NCBI GenBank assembly: GCA_031835245.1
Contig: JAVKOQ010000406.1
Span: 1-42,527 of the forward strand
Origin: Balamuthia mandrillaris
Taxonomy: Eukaryota > Discosea > Longamoebia > Balamuthiidae
DNA: 42,527 bases
Reading direction: 5' to 3'
How positions within the stretch are numbered: the first letter of the stretch is position 1; each line of letters begins with the position of its first letter. This document shows positions 25,829-35,700 of this stretch, piece after piece. The notes under the pieces are model-generated. The model searched no databases. It was not told the origin of the DNA and was given only the letters and a program-made list of their open reading frames with translations. A program made the translations under genes and the position numbers.

Positions 25829-26041
25829 CTCTCTCTCCCTTTTTTTTCGTTTGCTTTCTTTTCTTCTGCCTCATGACGTCCTTAAGCCCAATAAATGTCG
25901 ACGTAGTGTCTACAGAAATATTGATGACGTAGACATCATCGAAAAAGGGTTGCGATGATGTCACCGCGGTTTCCCGCCTTTTTTCTGTCTACAAAAAACA
26001 GTACCACCAAAGAGAAAAAAGAAGAGAGAAGAGAGAAGAAG
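25829..26041. promoter_or_regulatory. Divergent NBAS/HAUS3 promoter
   Basis: 213 bp carrying two TGACGT half-sites (25874-25879 and 25925-25930), the 15-mer TCGAAAAAGGGTTGC at 25939-25953 shared with the BRSK/URB1 promoter, and an E2F-like TTTCCCGCC at 25970-25978, 63 nt before the HAUS3 start codon. Function is inferred. Confidence 0.5.
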
Positions 26042-28897
26042 ATGGAAGAAGACTTTCTTCGATGGCTGCATGAAGTGGGGTACAAGGGAGCAAAGGGTGG
26101 TGGAAGGAGAGGAGGATCGGAGGAGGCTCCGGTTCCACTGGAAGCCAAAGATCTTGCGCCGTTGTTTCATCAGAGGAACGAAGCCACCAAGGCGTTGTTG
26201 TCTTGGCTGGCCACCACCGGCGAGCCGAACCTTCCTTCCCGCGGACTTTGTCTCACGAAAGAGGAGGAGCTACTGTACGTGTGCTTTCCCCCCTAAACAT
26301 ATGATCCACACGTGACTGATCATTCTGCAAGCCAGCTGGAACGAGCTGAGGCCAGAACAAGTGTTGGAAGGGGAAGCGTTGGAGGAAGCGCTGCAAACTG
26401 TGGAGGACAGACAAAAGGAGTCACTACCTGCTCTCAAGGGGGAGTGCGAAAAGCTGGAGGAGGAGCTGCTCATGTACCAAAGGCGTGTTCGTCGGTTGGA
26501 GTCACAGCGCGATCAGCTGGCGGACGTGCATGCCGCCACGACGCAGCGCAAGGCAGAATCGCTGCGAGTCTTGGCCAAAGACTTGGAGCAGCAGAACAAG
26601 TTGCTGCGTGAGAAGCTGGATAACAGAAATGAGGAGGTTTGTACACGAAGAAGAAGAAGCAAAAGAGGACGACGATGATGAAAGAGTAAGAAGAAAAGAA
26701 GCAGCACAAGAAGAACAAGAAGGAAGCAGAAGGAGAGAAAGAGAGTGGAAAACGAAAGAAGTTTAATCATTGTTTTTGTGCTAACGTCAACAGATGAATC
26801 AACAATTGGAAGAGCTCGGTAGAACGCTCAATACTATGTATAGCCTTCATCAACAAAAGAGAGGCACCAACAGCACCAAACTCGAGACATCACAAGGAGA
26901 GTCAGAGGGTACGCACAAGCTATCCACTTCCATTCTCTTCTCGGTTTTTACCTCGTGTATCGCTTAACAATGCGGATTCCAATAGCTTATAACGAAGTGA
27001 ACACCTTTTTGAGTTGCCTCTCTTTAAAGGAGTACGAACGTGCTGATCATGCCCTCTCCGAGCGGATGCTTCAGCTATTAGATGGACAGCTTCTCTCCTC
27101 GTCTTCCCTATCCGCAGACTTGTCTCCTTCCAATACGCCTTCTAAAAACTCGTCAACGGATGCCAGTCTTGTGGCACATCTTCGCAACATACAGGAGATA
27201 GAACGGCTGAAAGAAGTGTACGCGTTAGAAACAAAGCAACTGCATAAGCTCTTCTGACCTGTTACTTCGAAAACAACTACAGGTATCCACGAAGCGAGTT
27301 TAACTATTTGGCTGCGCAAATGGAACTTGCCAGAGCCACGGGTGAACTTGAGTTTATGGAAAGGACTTCTGGATTAGCCATTGATCCGTACGCTCTTTGT
27401 TGTCTTATGTTGTCTTATGTTGTTGTTCTTCTTCACTTTCTCCTCCTTATGCCTCTTCTCCACAAAGAATTCAAAAACAAGAGGTGGAAAATGCTCTAAA
27501 ACAACTTAAGAACAAGTCCGCAAAACACATCCAAGAAGGCGTTATCCCTCTGCTCGAGCAGCTTTCCTCTTTGCATCTTCTTCCAACCTTCCACGTTGAC
27601 TGTGACCTTAAGCTTGCCAGGCAAGCTTTGCGTACCTCTACCATGGAAAAGGTCTGTTGCTTTTTCGTCTCGTTTTGGTTGTTTCAACTTTTAACTCAAA
27701 AAGTTTCAATTGGTTGAATGTACAGATGCAAACGGTGATGATGCAGCAACAAGCTGGCCACAAAGTTCTTTCCTTAATGCTGTTGAAAGAGTTACAAGAA
27801 CACCAGAGCAGCTATAACCTGTTGGCCGCCCTCCAGAATGAACTGTTAGACAGTGCCAACGCCACCGCCAAACGAATGGTACATTCTGCTCTCTCTCGCT
27901 CTCTCTCTCGCTCTCGCTCTCTTGTAATTCTAAAGGTGTTCGAATGCAGGAACAAAATCCAGTCGTTGATCAGCGGTATAGTTTGGAGGCCTACGGACTG
28001 AATTCCAACACCATTGCACTCTTGAACAAAATGCTGGGCGACTATGGTTTGTATACTTCTTTCCATCGTTGCTTGATGCAAACGCTCATTATGCGTAACA
28101 GTAACGGATACTCGTATTGCGCAAGACCAAGAAGAACAGGCCAGCAACACAGAGGTAGCAGAGGCGGCCTCGCATTTGATGAAACTGCACAGGGAGGCGG
28201 CCAAGGTAGCTGCTGACGAAAAGGAAGAACGGAGCCAGTTATTTGCACAGATGTAAGCACCGAACTTTTTCTTCCCTGATCATTTCTCCTTTATAACAAA
28301 TATAAAAAGGGAGCACGACGTGCAACGAATGCTGGCGCTGCTGTGTTACACGCCAGACAACGAGGAAAGGACACATCTTTTGAATCTGTCCCCATCCGAG
28401 TTATGCCACAACGCTGTCCTTGTTCCAAACGTAACCCTTCTTCTGCTTCTGCTTCTGCTTCTGCTTCTGCTTCTCCGTCTCCGTCTCCGTCTCCTCCTTC
28501 TCCTTCTCCTTCTCCTTCTCCTTCTCCTTCTCCTTCTCCTTCTCCTTCTCCTTCTCCTTCTCCTTCTCCTTCTCCTTCTCCTTCTCCTTCTCCTTCTCCT
28601 TCTTCTCTCTTTACAAACGAACGAACAAACAAACAAAAACAGAGTTTACAAGAGGCCCAACAAGGTTTAGAAGATGCACTCAAACAACTGCACGAACGAA
28701 TGAACGAACTGCTAAAAGCATATGCGGATCGCAAGAAATCCCTGGAGGCCTATCCCATCGAAACGCAAGTCGAACGAGACCTCTTTGTGCATTTCTTCAA
28801 CGCTGCGAAAAACTCTCCTTCCTACTCTGCAAAAGAGCTCGAAACGTACCTTCGACAAAAAGAGAGACTTCTTAGTTCTTCTTCTCGCTTCTCATAA
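26042..28897 (+). CDS. HAUS3: HAUS augmin-like complex subunit 3
   Basis: Eleven exons: 26042-26274, 26336-26636, 26794-26908, 26986-27217, 27283-27387, 27468-27651, 27726-27878, 27950-28046, 28102-28252, 28310-28430, 28643-28897; 648 residues (human about 603). Matches: MEEDFLRWLHEVGY at the start, VLEGEALEEAL followed by a long coiled coil (LMYQRRVRRLESQRDQLADV), FNYLAAQMELARATGELEFM, VDCDLKLARQAL, and a C-terminus ETQVERDLFVHFF that parallels the HAUS3 end. Further coiled coil lies between about 460 and 620. Augmin binds microtubule walls and recruits gamma-tubulin for branching nucleation in spindles; HAUS3 forms the extended stem with HAUS1, 4 and 5. Exon 4 must end at GTACGC (27218), giving LKEVYPRSE; reading on reaches a stop. 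Divergent from NBAS. Annotation by family memory, so paralogous coiled-coil proteins cannot be wholly excluded. Confidence 0.86.
28431..28642 (+). repeat. Hexanucleotide pyrimidine array in HAUS3 intron 10
   Basis: From about 28437 to 28610 the intron is three successive hexamer arrays: CTTCTG (about 6 units), CTCCGT (3 units), and CTTCTC (about 18 units), as if one 6-bp repeat had drifted and re-expanded. It opens all-Leu or Ser-Pro reading frames that are artefacts; splicing GTAACC to ACAG joins VLVPN to SLQEAQ. Confidence 0.92.
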
Positions 28898-31738
28898 AGC
28901 TCCTTTGTAAAACAAAAAAAAACAATGAATACATTCTTTTAACCGAATGGCCAGGTTAATTCCCCACCCGCTTCGAAAGGAAACACCGCTCCACCGCGTG
29001 ACGTCGTCCTAGTGTACTTGTTTGGCCAGCCAAATGCGGCAGGAGGCCTCGGGCGCAGGGGAGGCGGAAGCCCGCCAGAGGACGGAGCGCGGCCAGCCAC
29101 AGGGACCTCCAGGACGCCAACACTTAGATTGAGGTACCCCTCCGGCCAACTCCTTTGTTTTTTCCAGTACCCCCTCCCTCTCTCTCTAGCTCCTCTGCAT
29201 ACGTTACCAGCTCCTCCTCTCCAGCTCTCTCTCTTTCAAAGGCTCCGCTGCCGTAAGCATGGGAGATGAACGCCGATACTTGTGGAGCGTCGCATGAGCT
29301 CTACAAGCAGTGACGATGATGAAGACAACACGCGAAGAAATGGGAACGTCAGAAGCAGAAGTTGTATAAGAACAAGAGAAAGATGAACAGGAGAAAGCTG
29401 CTGACGACAACCCTGAAGAGCTGATGTAGTTTCAGGTAAGCTTCACGAAGACGGACATTCTCCTCCTCCATCAAGCTCAGCTTCTCCTCCATCAAGTTCA
29501 GCTTCTCTTCCATTCTGCTGCAGCTCCAAAATATGCTCCTGCACCCCCTTCAAAGCCTCCCTTGTCTCAGCCAGCTCAGCATGTATCTGGAACTGTGTCT
29601 CCTTGACCGTGCAGCAACTTGTGTTGTGGCCGCTCGATCTGCAATAGCCACAAACTCTGTGGCGTGCACAGCGGTCAGGTGAATGGCCAGTCCCCAAACA
29701 CAGAGCGCAACGGGCTTGGTGGCTGCTGTGCGAGATGTCGTTGGAGGAGACGCAAATCATCTGGTCGTGGTGCTGGCCGCAGCATTTCCAACAAGCCCAG
29801 TGAGAATTCCTCAAAGGCAGTGGCACCTCCTCCTCCAAGCGATTGAGGGCATCGCCAAGTGACCAGATGGAGACAGGCTTCATATCAGGGTACTTGCTGA
29901 ATACCTTTTGCAGAAGGTTCTCGTCGAAGGAGAGCTATAACGCGAAACGGAGGCTGGAGGACACCAGACCAAGAAAGTTGGAGCCAAGGTGTTGCTTGAG
30001 GAACAGCGCCTCCCCATAGATCCTAAAGAATTGCATGTTGGCCGCCTTCCGACGACACTCGGTGACGAACTTGTGCATCTCCTCGGAGAAATCTCTGCTG
30101 CTACAAACAGTTCTGATACCATACTTTGCCAGCTCTTCTGGTGCCGGGTCGCACTCAGCCAGCACTGTAGTTGTCAAGGCCACCACTTTTTGGTTCATCT
30201 TGCAACGCCTGTACAAGTCGTGGCTCAGAGTTGGGTGACGTTTCCTCTTTGAAAGAATGCACTCAAACGGAAGGGCCGGAACTGGAGGTCGCCCAGGGAC
30301 GGTGGAGCTTGGGCAGGTTTTCACCCAATATCTCCCTTGCCAAGGTTGGACTGGAACCTCGCTTGATGTTGGGGAAGAACGAAACCATCATCAGCTCCCC
30401 AGAAAAACTTCCCTGGCGAGTTAACCCAAGGTTCGGAGGAAAGAAGTCAAAACGAACAATTCGCCCTTCTTGCTTGAACGGTTATTCGTTTTTTAGGAAA
30501 CTTCACTTTCGGAGTTTGAATCTGAGAAACTTCAGCCAAAGCCTCTAGGTAGGCGCACCCTATAGAACTCGTCGCTCTCTATTGAAAGATCGGCCCTTTC
30601 GCTTTGGCCGTTTGCTCCTCCTTCTCCTCTCAACATCTCAAGAGGGAAATCTCCCACTTCTCTTTCTAACGCGATAGAATAAAAGCGAGAGGACTGTTCT
30701 TCCGCTAATCTCTCTCAAACCGTATCCACAGTGATGGAGCCAGAATGGTCCGCCACATGAAGCGCTCGTTGTTGGCCTAGGCGTTGGTCAGCATGTGAGG
30801 CCTGCGAGTGAGGGGGTGTCACCACATCGTTTTTATCATTTACATCAATGACCAAACATACAAACCTGTCTCGACTACCGCTGAGGTCAGGTTTGTTTTG
30901 CCGTCATCACCGCAGCTGCAAACAGGTTTATTATCCTACAAAGCAGCAGCGCCTTTTGTCCCATCTCCTTTATCTTGTGGATCATTGCATCTCCTCCTGC
31001 TTCTTATTCATGGCCAATGGCTTGAGAAAAGGATTTGGTGATGTTGTTTGTTTGTGGTTAACAGGCCTTCACGTTTGCAGGTCCGCCAGCAGTCCTTCCA
31101 AATAACATACCCCATTTTTTTTTTGGAAGTACTCCCACAGTCCTGCCCTTCGCATCGTTGCCCAGTTGGATAGTAATTGGGTAAGTTTATCAACCATTAC
31201 CGGGGGAAGCCCGTTAAAAGAATACAAGGACAGGTATTATGCGAGAGTGGTATACCACAGGACTTTTGATTTCGTCCACCTTAAAGACTGAGTCCAGTCC
31301 AACCACATCACGGCCGTGAGGCACAAGCAACCTTCTCTCACAGTTCATCTGGCCTGCACAGCGAAGCCGCTCTCCGAATGCTATTTCCAAGCGACGGCAG
31401 GGCAGATCTGTTACATGACGAACTGTCCACTTATCGCGATGGACTCTGGGGTTTTCACCTGAGAACTCAACATGATATGAGATGGACTTGTTAAGGATGA
31501 GACCTCAATCTTGCAGTGAACACAAACTGGAGTGGTTATGTTCCAGCCCGAAAAGTATGGTGCAAGTTCACAACAAAGGCGGGCTTGGCCAGAAAGCTCC
31601 AGCTCATTCTACGGGAAAAAAAAATATATTATATCAACAAAACAGCGGGAACAACTGGCAAAACACAGCTTCCACTTGGCTTCTTCCCCAGATGCACCGT
31701 TTTCTTACACGCGACACCGTGGCCTTGTTGGGTTGTTG
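28898..31738. other. Accessory region with no clean host gene
   Basis: 2.8 kb between HAUS3 and the Roco 3' end. Unlike the rest of the window it shows no intron-bearing gene, no CT tracts and few frames of any length. It contains the zinc-knuckle frame at 29443-30324 and an open 97-codon stretch on the minus strand at 31214-31504 (includes HVEFSGENPRVHRDKW and VVYHSRIIPV, not recognised). A TGACGT hexamer lies at 28999-29004. 30550-31200 holds nothing I can identify. The likeliest reading is remnants of mobile DNA, but no terminal repeats or target duplications were found by eye. Confidence 0.5.
29443..30324 (-). mobile_element. Triple CCHC zinc-knuckle reading frame, gag/ORF1-like, probably a fossil
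   Basis: The minus-strand frame has a basic N-terminal part (KRKRHPTLSHDLYRRC), a middle part (RIYGEALFLKQHLGSNF) and, nearer the C-terminus, three consecutive CX2CX4HX4C knuckles: CWKCCGQHHDQMIC, CALCLGTGHSPDRC and CGYCRSSGHNTSCC. A short predicted coiled coil (HAELAETREALKGVQEH) and an acidic tail follow. Such knuckles bind nucleic acid and are typical of nucleocapsid-type proteins of retroelements and of some LINE first proteins; a host RNA-binding protein is the alternative. The frame looks broken (about one or two interruptions). No polymerase, integrase or terminal repeats were recognised near it, so the family is open. Confidence 0.4.
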
Positions 31739-31892
31739 TCAAGAAGAACGAGAGATAACAAAAGTGCCTAGAGCACGTTTCTGTCGTTCGCATCTTGTTT
31801 TGGTTATCAGTGGGAAGTCTTGCGAGTCGAGTTCTTGTTTTTCGCTCGTTTGGTTCACTGCAAGAGAGTTAGTCAAGATTGAAACGAGGAGG

Positions 31893-31935
<43 letters not shown>

Positions 31936-32754
31936 AGTGAAGGTACGTTTTGGGAAACACAAATAGAGAGCCCACTGCTCCACATCAACGCCCTTCAGCA
32001 AATGCTTTGCCTCTGCCGCCTCTATAACTTCCCTCGTTGTGGTCGTGACCGTAAGTCTGATGGACATTTCCATCCTCTTCTGGTCCTTACTCTTATTCTT
32101 GTTGTTCTTCTTGTCGTTGTTGCTCAAAAGGTCCACCTCCACCACAACTTCTGTTGGCTCCGTCTCTAAAGGAGAAGGAAGAGCGCGATCGGTCCAAACG
32201 TGGATGGTGTGATCCCATGAGGCGCTCCAGAGTTCCAACTTGGGGTCGTCCTCGTCGCTGATGGGGATCAGGGCGCTGATAGCGTCCTGATGCGCCTCCG
32301 TTATTTCTTGCACGAAATGCATATCCTTTATTTCATGAGAGTACGATCATTCCAAAGAGACAAGAAAGACACAGAACATGAACAATAAAGAAAAAAATGG
32401 TGAGAAAAGATCAAAAGAAGGGATGAGGAAAGAAATGACAAGAAAGAGGAAAAAGATACCTCTTTATCCCAAGCCATCATAGAGCCATCCCACGAATAGG
32501 ACCAAACATAGTTACGGAAGGGCAACAGCCCAAAGACACGGCTGCCATGTCCTTCCAATACCTGCAAGCAGTCCCCCAAGTCATTCCACACGCGAATAGT
32601 CTTATCGCTAGAGCAGCTCCATACGCGTGAGCCCACTCGGACCATATCTTCCACCATGTGATCATGTCCTGTTAACGTTTTCACCAATGTTGGCTTCTGT
32701 TATTTGGTTGTTATTTGTTTGTTGACGTGAGTTTAATTTCTTTTAATGGCAAGC

Positions 32755-32797
<43 letters not shown>

Positions 32798-35700
32798 CTT
32801 GCTCGTCATGATGTAGATAGCCTTGAAAGAAGCGATCCAAACGTGCGCATCAAAGACGGAGAGCAAAGCGGTGACCGGCTGTTGTTGCGGCATCTTGATT
32901 TCTCGCTTCATCTTGAACTTCTTGCTGCTGTAAATACCGACCGTGCCGCTAGGAGAGCCACACCAGATGTCCGTTGGTAGTTTGATGATGCAGCTCAAGT
33001 TTGTGCCTCGCACCGTCTTTACCATTTGGTGAGTCTACGTGAAGAGAACCACGAAAGCAAAGAGATTATAAGGTAAGAGAGAGTTAAGATAAACGCCTAA
33101 AAAGAATGGCAACACGAACGTCACAATCCCAGATGGTAAGACCATCCGAAGAAGCTGCCCACACATTATGCCCAACACGCAACAAGCTGTGGATGGCATT
33201 CTTGGCGCCTTCCGCAGCTGGAGCTGGAGAAGGCAAATGAGCGACCTTCTTTCCTGTTTCAGCGGACCAGACAGTAATGCTTCCATCGGAGCATCCCGCC
33301 CAAACGTTGCCCCACAGTTTCAACAAACAAAGCACAGCAGAGCTGTGGATGGGACAGAGTACTTTTGTGAACCACATCAAGTTCTTTGTGCCTTTTTGTT
33401 ATTTGGTTAAAAGGGGTTCAAATCATAAGGAAACAAAAAGAGAAGAGAAAAAGAAACCTTTAGAGGAATGTAGGAACGTTTCTCGGCTAAATGTGGACAG
33501 AGAAATGGAAGATGGAACATCCTCTTCCGTTGCCGAAAGTGGAATTCCATTATTAGTGGACCTAGCATAAACAGAGGCAGAAGAAGATGCAGATCCAGAA
33601 GAAGAAGAAGCCGCCGATGAAGGAGAAGAACTCTCAATCTCTTTTTCAATGATGGTCGCCATCTCCTCTTTAGTAGGAATGTGAACTTCAGGAGCAAGTT
33701 GATCCTTGAGTGAAGCCAACATGTCCAACAACTGGTCGAACGTCGGCCTTTGCTTTGGGTTTTGGTGCCAACACTGTCTTATGAGGTCCTCCCACTGACT
33801 TGGACAGTCGGATGGTATGGTGGGCCGTAGGCCGCCTATAATGGCCTGAGCAAAGTCCTGCTGCGTCGCAAATTCGGCTCGAAATTCGGAGAAGGGATAC
33901 TTGCGAGTAAGTAGCTCCCAAAGGATAAGAGCATAACAGTAGACGTCCACTTTTTCGGTGTGTTCTTTGGTGCCTTCTTCCAGGAGCTCGGGAGCCACTC
34001 GGCCGGAGCGAAAGTCTTCCTCCTCTGGTCCCATCATTCCATCGCTGAAACGTACAGAGAGACCTGTAAAAGAGCGTGAACAAAATTATGTAATAAAAGT
34101 TTAACAAAAAGAAAATGATAACAAAAGCATAACATACCGAAATTAGTGACTTTGATAACTGTCTCTTCGGAAGCAGAAGTCGCCATTACCTATCGAGAAG
34201 ATTCGTTAAAAAAAGAAACACTAAAATAAGGATTAAAAAAGAGGTACAAGAAGATTTTCAGGGCGAAGCTGTCGATGGATAATGGGAGGCGTTGCACTGT
34301 GGAGAAAGTGGAGCCCTTCGGCAATGTTGTGAGCGATCTTTATCCGCAACGCCCAATCCAATTTGTAGCTGGGGTTGTGCAGGAACTTTTGAAGATTGCC
34401 AAAAGGAGTGTAAGTGGTGATGATGCAAAGAGGTTTCATGCAAATGCCTTTTATCGGAGCTATGTTCGGATGGATCAATCCACTTTTTGACGAAAGGAGA
34501 GATATTTAGTCCAAAGAAAACAAATGCTGTGGTTAACAGAATACGAGAGAAACGCACCTTGTTAAAAGCACTTCACGACGAAAGATGGTAAGTTTATCTA
34601 CAAGAGCCTTGTTTTCTTCTTTTTCAGGTATAAGTTGTTTCACGGCCACAACCTCTCCGTTCCATACCGCACGCCACACCACCGCATGATTGCCTTGCTG
34701 CTCCACTTTCTGTTCCAGTTTGAGCTGTTTGAATGGCACTTTGAGATGGCGAGCATCCACCAAAGCAATATCCGCTGCCAGTTGATCTGTTCAAAAAATG
34801 TGAGAAAAAGCTTTAATGAAGCGAGAAAAGAGACAAGAAGTAGATAACAGAATAAAGAATAGAGAACAGAGAAGCGAGCACGACAGAAGAGAGACGAACG
34901 AGAAGTACTATTTACCAACTCGAACCGGACGAACGTTTCGGCAATAAACAAACGGATTCCCCTGAGCCACCGCATTCTCGCAGTGCTCCAGCGGGAACAA
35001 GTGCTGCTCATACAGATGCAGCCGATAGCAATGGGCACAGGGCACACAAACCTTGGCCAGCTGATCCGGGAACCAAGAGCGTATGATGGAGTCCACAGAG
35101 TCCATCAGTATCGTGAGCAGGGAATAGTCGTTGTCTTTGGTTGGGGTGATGCGCACGCGCACGGTCAAGCGGAAGAGAGAAGGGTTGTACTCAATCAGGC
35201 CTCTGCTGCTGACTCCTTTTTGCAGGACGATGCCATCTCTCCAGTACATTCGAGCTTGTATGTTGGTGTGTTCCGCAATGTTCATCAAGCGAACAAAGAG
35301 GCGGGAGAAGAAGCCCAGTGGCAGGAAGGCAAAGTGATACTCTCTGGCGAATTGGACGGTGGTATCGTCAAAGGGAGGCCACAAGGAAGACACTTGGCTT
35401 GGCCGTTCTGGGTCCAACAAACAAGGCACCAAACTAACAGCTCCAAATCTTTCCAGTCTAGGCACAGAAGTATTAGCTACTTCTTCTGCTTTCCTTTCTT
35501 TTTCGGTTTCCTTCTCTTTCTCTTCCGCTTCTTCTTGCTTTTTTTCCTTCTCTTTGTCCTTCTCGTCGTCTTTATCGTTTTCTCTACCAGAGGAAATCCG
35601 TTTCAGAGGGAAGATGATGTCAAACTTTCGCAGCAATGCTCGAAGAGTGGCATGAAGGTTAGGCGGATATCGAGGTGGCTTCCATATCAAGGGTAGGTCG

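Noticed and set aside
28320-28670. Poly-Leu, Ser-Pro and Arg/Glu frames across the hexamer array
   Set aside because: Intronic repeat translation; donor and acceptor remove it and the HAUS3 frame continues on both sides.
31482-31940. 152-codon plus-strand frame ending in an Arg/Glu repeat
   Set aside because: Overlaps the last Roco exon and a GA intron tract antisense; no recognisable domain.
34983-35696. 237-codon open frame antisense to Roco exon 3
   Set aside because: Shadow of the COR-domain exon; its hydrophobic run is the complement of the Lys/Glu insert.
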